Source: Mucilaginibacter xinganensis
GTDB taxonomy: Bacteria > Bacteroidota > Bacteroidia > Sphingobacteriales > Sphingobacteriaceae
Reading direction: 5' to 3'
Assembly: GCA_026225055.1 (NCBI GenBank)
Contig: JAMFSA010000251.1
Span: 1 to 64,000, forward strand
Length of the DNA: 64,000 nt
Made by a program: the position numbers and the translations under genes. The notes under the pieces were generated by a model. That model saw only the letters and a program-made list of their open reading frames with translations. It did not search any database and had not been told where the DNA came from. Shown here piece after piece: positions 44,010 through 53,378 of this stretch (the stretch's first letter is position 1; every line of letters begins with the position of its first letter).

Positions 44010-44978
44010 TTATTTTTCCCAATGGCTATTTCTCCAGGCCGCCTGTTCCCGTTCATTCAAAAATGTCCAGGCAACAATGCGGCTTACCTTTTGCCCTTGC
44101 GACATGCTGATGGTTTTAACATCAACAGCTTCTACACTTCTTAATGCCTTATAAACACCGGGAAGCGTATCCTTTTTTGATACCAGCGTTGAGAACCAAA
44201 GCACACTTTTGGTAAACAACTCGCTTTGCTCAATCATATGCCTAATAAACATAGCCTCGCCGCCGGGGCACCAGAGTTCATTATTCTTTCCGCCAAAATT
44301 CAATACTGCTTTTGGCGCTTTAGTGTTTTTTAAATTATCCCACTTTCGGTTAGTACCCAGTTGCGCGTCTTGTAAAGATGCATGGAATGGCGGGTTACAC
44401 ACACTCAGGTCAAAAACTTCACCCTGCTTAATTACGCGTTTAAAAACATCGGCTTTATTTGTTTGCAGGCGGGTAACTATATTATCTTTCAGCTTAGGAT
44501 TTTCATCGATGATCTTGTTAGCCGATTGTATGGCCGCCGGGTCGATATCTGTACCAACAAACTGCCAGCCATAGGCGCTGTTGCCAATTATAGGGTACAC
44601 ACAATTAGCGCCGGTACCAATATCCAATACTTTTACCTTGTCGCCTGTGGGGATAGTGCCATTATTGGTTTCCCCAAGCAAGTCGGCCATATAATGAATA
44701 TAATCGGCCCGGCCCGGTATTGGCGGACAAAGATATCCTGCCGGGATATCCCAGTAACTGACACCATAAAACTGTTTAAGCAAAGCCCTGTTCAGCGTTT
44801 TTACTGCATCCGGGTCGCTAAAATTTATGGATTCCGTACCGTATTTATTGGGCTTTACAAATTGTTTTAATGCTGGCGTAGCTTTAACAAGTCGCTCAAA
44901 ATTATACCCTTGCCGGTGTAAATTACGGGGATGTAAATTCTCTTTTTCTGCGGCGGGTTGTTTTGGTTCTGCTGGCAT
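44010..44978 (-). CDS. rlmF: 23S rRNA (adenine-1618-N6)-methyltransferase RlmF
   Basis: The start at 44978 (MPAEPKQPAAEKENLHPRNL) is chosen over 45032 because the basic N-terminus with HPRN is typical. The roughly 322-aa protein has a SAM-binding motif VLDIGTGANCVYPI, VGTDIDPAAIQSA, and the N6-adenine motif VCNPPFHAS. Other RlmF features are YWDIPAGYLCPPIPGRADYI and GGEAMFIRHMI. RlmF methylates A1618 in 23S rRNA. It is 86 bases from the HAD gene upstream on the same strand. Confidence 0.92.
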   Translation of the reverse strand: MPAEPKQPAAEKENLHPRNLHRQGYNFERLVKATPALKQFVKPNKYGTESINFSDPDAVKTLNRALLKQFYGVSYWDIPAGYLCPPIPGRADYIHYMADLLGETNNGTIPTGDKVKVLDIGTGANCVYPIIGNSAYGWQFVGTDIDPAAIQSANKIIDENPKLKDNIVTRLQTNKADVFKRVIKQGEVFDLSVCNPPFHASLQDAQLGTNRKWDNLKNTKAPKAVLNFGGKNNELWCPGGEAMFIRHMIEQSELFTKSVLWFSTLVSKKDTLPGVYKALRSVEAVDVKTISMSQGQKVSRIVAWTFLNEREQAAWRNSHWEK

Positions 44979-45064
44979 TTTTAAGCTGATATCTCTGCTG
45001 CGAAGGTCGGCATTTAAATTGCAAAAAGACATACGCTTTAATATAGATGTAATAAAGTGATCTG

Positions 45065-45682
45065 CTAATCCAAAATATCCAATAGTCCGGTAAAGCTATC
45101 GCTATGGTAAATAGCTTTAGTTGCAGAATGCCTGTTATCTGGATCGTACAAATAAGTATCGATACCAAGCACCGTAGCGGCAGCAATTTCCGATTCCGGG
45201 TCATCGCCAATTACCAGCATTTCATCGTAAGTATAATTGTACTTTTCTTTTATCTGCTGAAAGATGTCCTTCTTGGTAATGGCCGACTTATCAGGATCTA
45301 CTATATAAATCTCTTTAAAATCATTTTCTATCTGCAACTGCTTTACTTTGCTCCATTGCAATTCGGTAAAACCAATGGTTACCAAAAATTTGTCGATCTT
45401 CAAGTCTTTCGTTTGCAGGTAATCCTCATAAGGTTCAATTGCTTCATCACATCGCAGCTCGCGGAGCAATTGTAAACTGTCCTGTTTCAAGTCCTCAGTA
45501 AAAGCATAAATTTTGGCAACTTTTTGAAAAGGCATTCTGGTAACATCCTCTCGAACTCTTGCATAGGTATCGCTATCCAGTTTTTGTTCCAATAAAGCGT
45601 GTACTGGCGCAAATAATTGCGCACCGATGGCCGCAACGGGGTAAACTGTATTGTCGAGATCGAAAATTAGTGCCTTTTTCAT
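45065..45682 (-). CDS. HAD-superfamily hydrolase
   Basis: A 205-aa HAD phosphatase. Motif I is FDLDNTVYP with nucleophile D8 and acid D10; motif II is LVTIGFTELQ; motif IV is MLVIGDDPESEIAAAT. The helical cap is inserted after motif I. The DLDNTVYP form resembles pyrimidine 5'-nucleotidases and similar small-molecule phosphatases. The substrate is undetermined. Confidence 0.88.
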   Translation of the reverse strand: MKKALIFDLDNTVYPVAAIGAQLFAPVHALLEQKLDSDTYARVREDVTRMPFQKVAKIYAFTEDLKQDSLQLLRELRCDEAIEPYEDYLQTKDLKIDKFLVTIGFTELQWSKVKQLQIENDFKEIYIVDPDKSAITKKDIFQQIKEKYNYTYDEMLVIGDDPESEIAAATVLGIDTYLYDPDNRHSATKAIYHSDSFTGLLDILD

Positions 45683-45762
45683 AATTAAGAGATACTCAAA
45701 AATAAAACGAATTTTTGAGAGTGAATGATATAATCAAAGATTCATCTCTTTAAAAGCTACTA

Positions 45763-46476
45763 TTACTTAACCGAGTTCCCGTTATTATCTGTTTTGATGC
45801 TCTGGTTCTGAAAGCGGAAAAACATAGCTACCCAAATATTGGTGTCCTTAAAATAAAAGAAAAGCGCGCCATCCTGGTTTGCGCCGTTATTTTCCGCTTC
45901 CTTGCCCGAATCACCCTGGTTCATGTGTACATCATGCATGCCCACAACCGGGTCGGGGTTAAAATAGCCAGTGTTATCTGTTATGTTGCTCGGGATATTA
46001 TCAGCCCAGTACGAACCAAACACAAAAACCTCTGCATTGGGGTTATTGGTTGCCTTTAATACCCACGGATTAAGATCATCGTTCAGGTCATTCCCTTTTT
46101 TGCCCGTAGCTTTTGGCGGCACCAGCGTCATTGAATCAATGGGGAATAATGCCGGTGTAGTCCGCAAATAATCAAGCCCCAAGGCTGCAGGCAGAGAAGA
46201 TTTTGGTGTAAAGCCCGTTTTTGCCTGCAATATTTGCGTTGTTAAGGGGTGTACAAAATTTTCATTTTTGTAATACAATAGTATTCTGTCAGTATCCAGC
46301 TGGGTACTGCCGTCTGTAGCATAATGCACCTGCGCGCCTGCAATTTCCGAATAAACATCAATAGCTACACGGTATAGCTGGTCAGCTTTAACTTCAACCT
46401 GGTAATGGTCGGCGGTAGTTTTGAAGGGGAGCGAATTGATCACCCCGCCTCTTAATAGTCCATAGTTTAGTGCCAT
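45763..46476 (-). CDS. DUF2278 (YukJ-like) family protein
   Basis: A 237-aa soluble protein starting MALNYGLLRGGVINSLPF. The N-terminal part has YQVEVKADQLYRVAIDVYSE; the central and late parts have LGLDYLRTTPALFP, EVFVFGSYWAD and GMHDVHMNQGDSG, followed by NGANQDGALFFYF. This pattern (a small beta domain and an HDVHMNQG motif) is that of DUF2278. Some members relate to lipid or toxin domains; function is unknown. The last 20 residues are polar. Confidence 0.85.
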   Translation of the reverse strand: MALNYGLLRGGVINSLPFKTTADHYQVEVKADQLYRVAIDVYSEIAGAQVHYATDGSTQLDTDRILLYYKNENFVHPLTTQILQAKTGFTPKSSLPAALGLDYLRTTPALFPIDSMTLVPPKATGKKGNDLNDDLNPWVLKATNNPNAEVFVFGSYWADNIPSNITDNTGYFNPDPVVGMHDVHMNQGDSGKEAENNGANQDGALFFYFKDTNIWVAMFFRFQNQSIKTDNNGNSVK

Positions 46477-46644
46477 GATTTTAACGATTTAGATTGGTTT
46501 ACTGAATAAATAACTTGCTGTTATTATTTTTGTTTTAGTTGGATTCTGTTATTAAATAATTTTTTACCCCTCTTGATATCAGGTTATACCATACGATAAA
46601 TTATCACCCTAAAAACAGTATATTCAGCGGTACTTTTATCCCGC

Positions 46645-47820
46645 ATGAAACTTAAACTATTATTACTACTATCACTTATTACACAGTTTGCCGCCGCTCA
46701 GGATATAGCGTTTGCCCATAAAATGATAGATACCCTTACCTCACCTTATTTCTGGGGGCGAGGATACATCAAAAATGGCAATGCCAAAGCATCTGAATTT
46801 TTAACAGAACAATTTAAAAACTACGGCCTTACGCCTATGGACGGCAAAAGCTTTATACAGCCCTTCACTTATAACATTAATACCTATCCCGGCAAAATGG
46901 ATGTTGCCATTAATGGGGTTCAACTAATGCCCGGCCGGGATTTTATTGTAAGGCCGGATAGCCGGGGAGTTAAAGGCGAAGGCAACCTGATGCAAAAAGA
47001 CAGCACTGTTTTTATCGATCGCGATAACCGGGTTATGGTAGTATTAGAAGATAAACTAACCTGGTCGGCGGAGCAGAAGGCGGTGGATTATACCGTAATT
47101 GAAGTAGATAAGAAATTGCAGAAAACCAGGCCTGAAACCATTAAGCTCGATATTGAAAGTAAACTGGTTAATGATTTTAAAACAGGCAATATTTGCGGCG
47201 TGGTAAAGGGCACAGCAAAACCCGATTCGGTAATTGTTTTTACCGCGCATTACGATCATTTAGGTGGCATGGGTGCTGATACATACTTCCCCGGTGCTAA
47301 TGATAATGCAAGCGGGGTTACACAGGTGCTTACCATGGCCAAATATTACGCGGCACATCCACAGCCTTATACCATGGCTTTTATTTTATTTTCGGGTGAG
47401 GAGCCGGGATTGGTGGGTTCCAAATACTTTAGTGAGCATCCATTGATCCCATTAAAAAATATCCGCTTTTTAATAAATCTCGATCTTGAAGGTACCGGCA
47501 TTGATGGCATTACCGTAGTTAACGCTACGGCATATCCAAAAGAATTTAGCTTGCTAAAGCAGGTGAACGAACAAGCCCACTACTTAGTGAAAGTGAACTC
47601 GCGTGGAAAAGCAGCCAACAGCGATCATTATTTTTTTAGCGAAAAAGGAGTACCCGCTTTCTTTATGTACACACTTGGCGGCATAAAAGCCTACCATGAT
47701 ATTTACGACGTAAGCGCTACCCTGCCCTTAACCGTTTATGAAAATATGTTTAAGTTACTGATCAGGTTTAATGATGGCTTGATGGGGAAACCGGCTGAAC
47801 ATACGACGGCAAGTTTTTAA
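46645..47820 (+). CDS. M28-family zinc peptidase, secreted
   Basis: A 391-aa protein with a signal peptide (MKLKLLLLLSLITQFAAAQ). The co-catalytic metal ligands of M28 aminopeptidases are visible: His in FTAHYDHLGGM, Asp in PGANDNASGVTQVL, Glu-Glu in LFSGEEPGLVGSKYF, Asp in INLDLEGTG, and His in the AYHDIYD segment near the end. It probably removes N-terminal residues from peptides in the periplasm. It stands alone and is closed by the terminator at 47824. Confidence 0.92.
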   Translation: MKLKLLLLLSLITQFAAAQDIAFAHKMIDTLTSPYFWGRGYIKNGNAKASEFLTEQFKNYGLTPMDGKSFIQPFTYNINTYPGKMDVAINGVQLMPGRDFIVRPDSRGVKGEGNLMQKDSTVFIDRDNRVMVVLEDKLTWSAEQKAVDYTVIEVDKKLQKTRPETIKLDIESKLVNDFKTGNICGVVKGTAKPDSVIVFTAHYDHLGGMGADTYFPGANDNASGVTQVLTMAKYYAAHPQPYTMAFILFSGEEPGLVGSKYFSEHPLIPLKNIRFLINLDLEGTGIDGITVVNATAYPKEFSLLKQVNEQAHYLVKVNSRGKAANSDHYFFSEKGVPAFFMYTLGGIKAYHDIYDVSATLPLTVYENMFKLLIRFNDGLMGKPAEHTTASF

Positions 47821-47823
47821 ATT

Positions 47824-47855
47824 GAGGAAAGGGAATGCCACCACTCCCTTTCCTC
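47824..47855. terminator. Bidirectional terminator
   Basis: GAGGAAAGGGA (47824-47834) and TCCCTTTCCTC (47845-47855) form a perfect 11-bp stem with a 10-base loop between the convergent M28 and MetE-like genes. Confidence 0.75.
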
Positions 47856-47870
47856 TTAATCTAATATTTT

Positions 47871-48923
47871 TTAAGCTGATAATTCCTTTTCAGCAAGTAT
47901 AGTACCATCAATACGGGCCTTAATTTTAGCGAAGGCCGTTTCACGGGTTGTTGAAACATCGTCGCAGAAAGGCGAGAACCCGCAATCATCGGTAGTACCC
48001 AGTTGTTCTAAGGGTATGTATTCAGCGGCTTCCAATATCCTGTCCTTAACTTCTTCCGCTGTTTCAATTGTGGGGTCAAGTACGTCTATCACGCCTACAA
48101 ATGCTTTTTGAGTTGATTTAAGGTACTGTTTTATGGTTTTTAAAACCTTTACCCTATCCGGCTCGCTGGCCAGCTGCAAATAAAAACTGCCTACGTTCAG
48201 CTCAAAAAGCTGCGCCAGCAGGCCCGCATAATCAACGTCAGCACTGTGGGTTGAGTCATGGTCGCCGCCGGGACAAACATGCACGCCTAATTTTTGCTGC
48301 TCTTCAGCCGTGAAACGGTTAAAAACCTGGTTATTCAGATCGATAAAATGCTTTAATACACCGCCCGATGGGTCGAGTTTTAGGGATAACCTGCCCTCGG
48401 TAAAATCCATCTGTACCTTGTAAGCTCCCTGTTGTAAACATTGCCTGATATCTTTTTCACACTCATTCAGCAGGTCGCTTATAAATTGTTCCTGCGGATA
48501 GCCTTCAATGCCATTTTGCGGATAGATGAGGCTTAATGCTGATGCAGAGATTACCGCTTGTTTAACTGGCTTATCAGTTAACTTTTGGGCCGCCTTTAGG
48601 TACTTTACCGCATAGTTGCCATACGTAAATGGCCCTTTTGTTAGCAAAGGCAATTGACGAAAATGGCCGTCCTCGAAATCAATTCTCATTCCCTCAGCCG
48701 CTAAATTGGTGAGGCCCTCAAGCGGATAAGTTGCAAAGCTCGATTTGGTTTGTTCGCCATCGGTAATAACCGGGGAGCCTGTTTCTTCAAAGGCTTTTAC
48801 TGTTTCGCTAATGGCTTTTTCATATGCTTCGGGCAGACCTGCGTCGCCATTCGGCGATGTAATAACTGCTAATAATTCTGGCGACCTCGGGACACTGCCT
48901 ATAGGTTCGGTAGGTATTTTCAT
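47871..48923 (-). CDS. Cobalamin-independent methionine synthase (MetE C-terminal)-like protein
   Basis: A 350-aa single-domain protein similar to the catalytic half of MetE. It has IGSVPRSPELLA at the N-terminus, the zinc-ligand segment VHVCPGGDHDSTHSADVDYA, and LGTTDDCGFSPFCDD with further cysteines near the end. Full-length MetE is about 750 aa, so this is the short core form whose methyl donor is often different. The reaction on homocysteine is possible but not shown; no methionine gene is adjacent. Confidence 0.82.
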   Translation of the reverse strand: MKIPTEPIGSVPRSPELLAVITSPNGDAGLPEAYEKAISETVKAFEETGSPVITDGEQTKSSFATYPLEGLTNLAAEGMRIDFEDGHFRQLPLLTKGPFTYGNYAVKYLKAAQKLTDKPVKQAVISASALSLIYPQNGIEGYPQEQFISDLLNECEKDIRQCLQQGAYKVQMDFTEGRLSLKLDPSGGVLKHFIDLNNQVFNRFTAEEQQKLGVHVCPGGDHDSTHSADVDYAGLLAQLFELNVGSFYLQLASEPDRVKVLKTIKQYLKSTQKAFVGVIDVLDPTIETAEEVKDRILEAAEYIPLEQLGTTDDCGFSPFCDDVSTTRETAFAKIKARIDGTILAEKELSA

Positions 48924-49036
48924 ATGGATTGATAAATTGGTTGCTTAAAGTTATGTAATTTATCCTGCTTAAAAGCATCATCATTTACAACACCGAAAAT
49001 TTTGTAAATGAGCAACTTATGCAATCAGTTTCAATT

Positions 49037-51325
49037 CTACTTTTTCGAAGATATTGTCGTGTCGGCCTCAATATCTATCCCCTTTGCCCCACTAATCGAC
49101 ATTACCCGGTACAGGCGAATATCGCTGACATTGTTTGGCAAAGCAGTGAGGATAATCGGATGTACTTTTAGCATTTCACTCAGCAAGCTATTGATAAATT
49201 GAGGATCATAAGTACCAATATCTGCCATAGCAGAACTGCCGCCCTTCAACCATTGCATGCTATAATTACGTGTGCGGCTCATTAACAATCTCGCATCAGC
49301 TTTAGGAACGGATGTATCCATTATTACAGAATCATTTTCAGCCATAATTCCCAGTACCAGCAGTTTTCCCTGGCTGCTTTTCCCGCTTATTAAAAAATGA
49401 CCGGTTATATCACCAGCTGCAAATATGGCTTTGCCTGAAAAATCACTCACTATTACCGAAGGTAGTGTTGTGTGTTTCGGCGTAGAAATGTGATCGCCAT
49501 CGGTTATAAAAATACTATTGCCTGATAGTTTGGCCCAGGTGCTTTTAACGCCATCTTCATACCAAAAATCCTGTACCATGAGGTTGCCGCCGCTTGTTAC
49601 CTCGCATGATAGTTGGTTGTTTGATGATGCTCCGCTGTAAATAATTGTCCGGCCTTCACTTAGATTTCCACGCGCAGCCAACGGACCACCTATAATACTC
49701 ACCGCCTTTTTTAAGCCTGAGAATTGTGTATCATAAGCGAAAATCAGCGTGTGATCGATCCCGTTTACCAACAACCCTGTTTGCCCGCTAACCTGGTGAA
49801 ATTCCTGCATAAAAATTCTTGAGCCTTTGCTATCGGCATTGGTGATGAGAATATTGGTGCTTTGTGTATTCCCTTTAAGTGATATATCACGAATGGTTGC
49901 TTTTGATGGGCAGGCTATGGAAAAAATAGGTCCGGCTGTTGTACCGGTCCAGTTTAAGATAGTGGGATATTGATCACCAAAACCATCGCCTGCAAGTTGT
50001 ATATCACTATTTGCAGGGATAGTGATAGTACCCGATATATTATAATTGCCATAAGGAAAATGCACAACGGGCCTGCTGCCAGAAAACTTTGTCGCCTGGT
50101 TAATTACGGACTGGATAACTGCAGCGTTTGCCCCGGCAGGCACCTCAAACACCCGTCGTTTAAAATTGGGCTCAACACCAGGCAGTATTGGCGCGGAAAG
50201 ATTTTTAAGACTACCACGGGTAACCGTTTTATTATTATAGGCATTACTGTTACTGCCCGCGGAGATTGGATCGGCAACCGTAAATATATTCCCCATAGAA
50301 AAAGTATTTGAACCGAATGAGCCCACTGTACCATTAGCCGAAGCTTGTGACCTGATGATATTATTGACGAAAATAACCGGCCCCTGATTACCTACAGTTA
50401 TTGCCTGTGTATTCACAGGATCAATAATGGTATTCCCTTCAATAATTATGGATGACGGGTTACGGCTGTTTGTCGCAGAGAAAAACTGCCTGGAATTAAT
50501 GGAAGTATTGCCGCGGACAGAAAAATCGCCGGTATTATTCATCGAGATATCACTTACCGCAGAATTGCGAAAAACGCTGCTATACACCTTGAAGTTGCCC
50601 GCCCCATAGGTATTGGTTACCCCGATGCCGCAATCCTGGAACAGCGAATTTCGTACCCAAATATCCAGCGCGTTAAAGTTGCCAAGGCTAACACCCGCTT
50701 TGGTATTACGGGTAAAATGATCACGCAGTATTGAAGTTTCGGCAAAACCATGCCCCAACGCACCGCCGCGGATGCCGAAGGCTACATCAATAAAATAATC
50801 ATCGGCATATTCGTTACCGGTATCAAAATGCGGTTGTTTACCATCCCATGATTGCTCAATTGCTACATCGGCAAGTTTGTTACCATTCCAGCTTATGCGG
50901 TTAAACTTTGAATAGGCCGTACCGTTTATCTGCATCATGGTACCATGCGCTGGCCCTCCCCATTTTATAATAGTATAGGTAGGGTCGGCACCAATTATGG
51001 AAACATTAATATGGTGATTGATGGTTAATGTTGATGAAATAAGATATACACCTGCCGGTAAATAAAGTGTAGTGTTAACGGTGCCTGTCGCTACAGCATC
51101 AAGCGCGGTTTGCAGGGCATGGGTATCATCGGTTACACCGTCGCCTTTAGCGCCAAAGCCTGTTTTGGCATTTAACCAGCTATTGAAGGGGCCAACAAAT
51201 TCATCATCCGTTTTGGGGATAGAGTTATCTGATGGTGCTTTTTTACCCTGAGAAAAACAGTTTAATGCGAGACATCCGAATAATAAAACAAGCAAATATT
51301 TAATTAGTGGATGCCTAAAATTCAT
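49037..51325 (-). CDS. Secreted right-handed beta-helix protein (pectate lyase superfamily type)
   Basis: A 762-aa protein with a signal peptide (MNFRHPLIKYLLVLLFGCLA, LNCFSQ). The motif FGAKGDGVTDDTHALQTALD then LYLPAGVYLI (about 57-95) defines a pectate-lyase-3-type domain. A second similar start, AAVIQSVINQATKFSG then VVHFPYGNYNISGTITIPAN (about 405-440), shows two beta-helix domains. Many Asn-rich short strands fill the rest. It is likely a surface polysaccharide-degrading or polysaccharide-binding enzyme; no catalytic residues can be assigned with confidence. Confidence 0.82.
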   Translation of the reverse strand: MNFRHPLIKYLLVLLFGCLALNCFSQGKKAPSDNSIPKTDDEFVGPFNSWLNAKTGFGAKGDGVTDDTHALQTALDAVATGTVNTTLYLPAGVYLISSTLTINHHINVSIIGADPTYTIIKWGGPAHGTMMQINGTAYSKFNRISWNGNKLADVAIEQSWDGKQPHFDTGNEYADDYFIDVAFGIRGGALGHGFAETSILRDHFTRNTKAGVSLGNFNALDIWVRNSLFQDCGIGVTNTYGAGNFKVYSSVFRNSAVSDISMNNTGDFSVRGNTSINSRQFFSATNSRNPSSIIIEGNTIIDPVNTQAITVGNQGPVIFVNNIIRSQASANGTVGSFGSNTFSMGNIFTVADPISAGSNSNAYNNKTVTRGSLKNLSAPILPGVEPNFKRRVFEVPAGANAAVIQSVINQATKFSGSRPVVHFPYGNYNISGTITIPANSDIQLAGDGFGDQYPTILNWTGTTAGPIFSIACPSKATIRDISLKGNTQSTNILITNADSKGSRIFMQEFHQVSGQTGLLVNGIDHTLIFAYDTQFSGLKKAVSIIGGPLAARGNLSEGRTIIYSGASSNNQLSCEVTSGGNLMVQDFWYEDGVKSTWAKLSGNSIFITDGDHISTPKHTTLPSVIVSDFSGKAIFAAGDITGHFLISGKSSQGKLLVLGIMAENDSVIMDTSVPKADARLLMSRTRNYSMQWLKGGSSAMADIGTYDPQFINSLLSEMLKVHPIILTALPNNVSDIRLYRVMSISGAKGIDIEADTTISSKK

Positions 51326-51379
51326 TGTTATTATTAATCAGGGTTATATTACTAAGTTACAATAATAGTCTAAAGAAAG

Positions 51380-51455
51380 GCATCATGTTGAGGTGCTCGA
51401 AGCATGTGGGCAAAGGCCTTTACGCTTACCCTTCGAGTGCCTCAGGGTGACCCAT
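51380..51455. repeat. Short dispersed palindromic repeat
   Basis: GTTGAGGTGCTCGAAG (from 51387) and CTTCGAGTGCCTCAG (from 51431) form imperfect arms, with the palindrome AAAGGCCTTT in the centre. The motif CTTCGAGTGCCTCAGGGTGA resembles intergenic repeats seen widely in Bacteroidetes genomes. It lies between two minus-strand genes. Confidence 0.6.
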
Positions 51456-51493
51456 GCTCAATATTTGTAATAAATCTTCCGAACACTTAGGAT

Positions 51494-52384
51494 CTAACAA
51501 CTGGTAAATACGGTCAGTTTATACATATTGTTGTCTTTTAGATTGACGGAATTTAGCCAGCTTTGTAAAGCTACTTCGGCAGTACATGGCCCATAAGTGA
51601 TGATCTTAATTTTTCTCTTTAGCGATTCTTCCTGCAAAGCGACCAAAACCTCTTGCATTATTTCGCCCTTAAATGGCGTGAACATAAAAAATATAGTCCC
51701 TTGCGAATAATCAGCATATCGTGCATCAGTATTTATAAATTCAACCTGAGGCAGATTAAGCTTTACAGCGCAATCGCTTGCGTAATTACAAAAAGCAGGT
51801 TCAAACTCTACCCCTTTAACTGTAACGCCGGTGAGTAAATATACTAATATAGCAACCTGCCCCAAACCTGAACCCAGATCAAAGAAAACACCATCCTGCG
51901 TGAAAGGAATCCGTTCAGCCATTTCAAAAACTACCCGGGCCGGTGTTTTCTGGTAGTATACCATCTCGGGTTCCAATTCTTTGGTTTGTTCGGGAATGGA
52001 CTGGAGCGTGATCAGGCCGTTGATAAACACATCGAGGTTATCGTAACCCGCCTCCTGCTGATGTTGGGTATCGTTTAAATCAATATCAACGTATTCATTA
52101 ATCATTGCTTTAAACCCTTTCCCTGTGTACTTGCCCACCCGGATCTCTTCCTGAAGCCTTTTAAAAAGATTAAGATCTATTGCTTCCAGCTCTGCTTTTA
52201 TCTTTTCGGCCTTATCTTTAAGCAAAAGCAGTTCATGCGGGTAGTTTGTATTTTGCAATTGATCGATGATATGAAATTCAATAAAATCGATAGCTTCCGC
52301 ACGCTTATCGAAGTTCCTTTCTTCGTAAAGCGTTTTATTTTCTTCTATTGAATTTATGTATGATCCTATTGCTAATATGTCCAT
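51494..52384 (-). CDS. Class I SAM-dependent methyltransferase
   Basis: A 296-aa protein. The first half is helical (about 1-145); the second has the SAM fold: VFFDLGSGLGQVAILVYLLT (motif I), VKGVEFEPAFCNYA (acidic loop), FINTDARYAD and TIFFMFTPFKGEIMQEVL. The TPFKGE segment in the motif IV position and the DOT1-like spacing suggest a protein or small-molecule methyltransferase. The substrate is unknown. Confidence 0.85.
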   Translation of the reverse strand: MDILAIGSYINSIEENKTLYEERNFDKRAEAIDFIEFHIIDQLQNTNYPHELLLLKDKAEKIKAELEAIDLNLFKRLQEEIRVGKYTGKGFKAMINEYVDIDLNDTQHQQEAGYDNLDVFINGLITLQSIPEQTKELEPEMVYYQKTPARVVFEMAERIPFTQDGVFFDLGSGLGQVAILVYLLTGVTVKGVEFEPAFCNYASDCAVKLNLPQVEFINTDARYADYSQGTIFFMFTPFKGEIMQEVLVALQEESLKRKIKIITYGPCTAEVALQSWLNSVNLKDNNMYKLTVFTSC

Positions 52385-52506
52385 TATGCTGCTGCAATAA
52401 AACTACGAAACAACTAATTAAAAAGGCAGGATCGAAAAATTAGTGGTGGCTCTTGATAATTTTCCCATAAGGATTTTTTATCTTCCGTCATTAAATCCCT
52501 TAACCA

Positions 52507-52821
52507 ATGTTTTATATCCTAATCACTATTGCAATTATCTTTTTTATTACACATGTGGCCCTATTGCTTACTGCATTCCCAAAATCAGAACTGGCCCGAA
52601 CCCGCTACTTTTACTCCCACTTAACACTGTGGATCACCGGTTTAGCCATATTTACCCTTGCCGTTTTATACTCCGGTTCCGGCCAATCCGCCTTCCTTGA
52701 TTATTTTGACACGCCAACCAAAAAGGCGATGATCCTGGTTTTCACATTTGCTCTTTCGTTAACCGCGCATTTAATAGTGAAGCTATTGGTATTGCCCTTA
52801 TTGCGGAAAAACTTGCGATAA
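52507..52821 (+). CDS. Small membrane protein, unknown
   Basis: A 104-aa protein with three hydrophobic segments (about 2-23, 38-58 and 72-97) and a basic C-terminus (LLRKNLR). No family is recognised. It is flanked by minus-strand genes on both sides and its product is convergent with the lipocalin-like gene. Confidence 0.65.
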   Translation: MFYILITIAIIFFITHVALLLTAFPKSELARTRYFYSHLTLWITGLAIFTLAVLYSGSGQSAFLDYFDTPTKKAMILVFTFALSLTAHLIVKLLVLPLLRKNLR

Positions 52822-52826
52822 ATACA

Positions 52827-53285
52827 TTATTTTATCCTGATGTATTTCTCATAAATTATTTTTTCAGGTCCGCCGGTTTTGAGCTTTTCCAAACCCTGCT
52901 GTATCAGGGTATCTCCTTTAATGCTTACAGTATAGGTAAAGGAGTTACCCTCTATAGTCGTGTTTGGGTAATAATCCAAGTGCTCGGTATACTGGTTGCC
53001 TTTCAGTGTATATGAACCACCGCCAGCGTCAAAATTATTTGATGAATCCTTACTGGCAACCAACCTGTGTTTCAAAAACGCGAAATGGGTATCGTTAATG
53101 ATCTTTATCATTTGCTGGTTCTTAGTATAATCAGTTACCATGGTAACACCATTGCTGATCTCCGTGCCCGAAAGCAGTTTCCAGGTGCCGTTTAAATGTA
53201 TACCGGCATCGGTTGATGAGATTTTAGTAGTAAAAGCATACAGCGCTCCAATTACTACAAGCGGCAATAAATATTTGATCTTCAT
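52827..53285 (-). CDS. Lipocalin-like / DUF4488-type exported protein
   Basis: A 152-aa protein with an N-terminal hydrophobic signal or anchor (MKIKYLLPLVVIGALYAFT). The body is a likely beta-barrel: NGTWKLLSGTEISNG at the start, then GGGSYTLKGNQYTEHLDYYP, NSFTYTVSIKGDTLIQQG and IIYEKYIRIK. The HLNGTWKL opening is the mark of lipocalin-like DUF4488-type proteins. The ligand is unknown. A 12-bp palindrome lies 64 bases upstream of the start. Confidence 0.7.
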   Translation of the reverse strand: MKIKYLLPLVVIGALYAFTTKISSTDAGIHLNGTWKLLSGTEISNGVTMVTDYTKNQQMIKIINDTHFAFLKHRLVASKDSSNNFDAGGGSYTLKGNQYTEHLDYYPNTTIEGNSFTYTVSIKGDTLIQQGLEKLKTGGPEKIIYEKYIRIK

Positions 53286-53319
53286 TTTTGAGGGTTTGGT
53301 TATTTGGGAGTTAGTAGTT

Positions 53320-53378
53320 CAAAAATAAAATTTATAGTGATATTTCTCATATGTATTTACCTGTATGTAAATACATAT
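53320..53378 (-). promoter_or_regulatory. Promoter with a perfect 12-bp palindrome upstream
   Basis: On the minus strand TATTTTTG (complement of 53320-53327) is a full match to the -7 consensus. Upstream lies the inverted repeat ATATGTATTTAC (53349-53360) and GTAAATACATAT (53367-53378). The palindrome sits above the -33 position, where an activator would bind, but it also touches the epimerase stop codon and could act as a terminator. Confidence 0.45.

Noticed and set aside
44209..44870. Plus-strand frames opposite rlmF (44209-44574, 44382-44870)
   Set aside because: They are shadows of RlmF, whose motifs and terminator are clear.
47056..47259. Minus-strand frame opposite the M28 peptidase
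   Set aside because: Shadow of a gene with complete metal-ligand motifs.
48982..49010. Stem CATTTACAA/TTGTAAATG between the MetE-like and beta-helix genes
   Set aside because: Only 9 bp with an 11-base AT-rich loop and no T-run; it could be chance, so it is not listed as a terminator.
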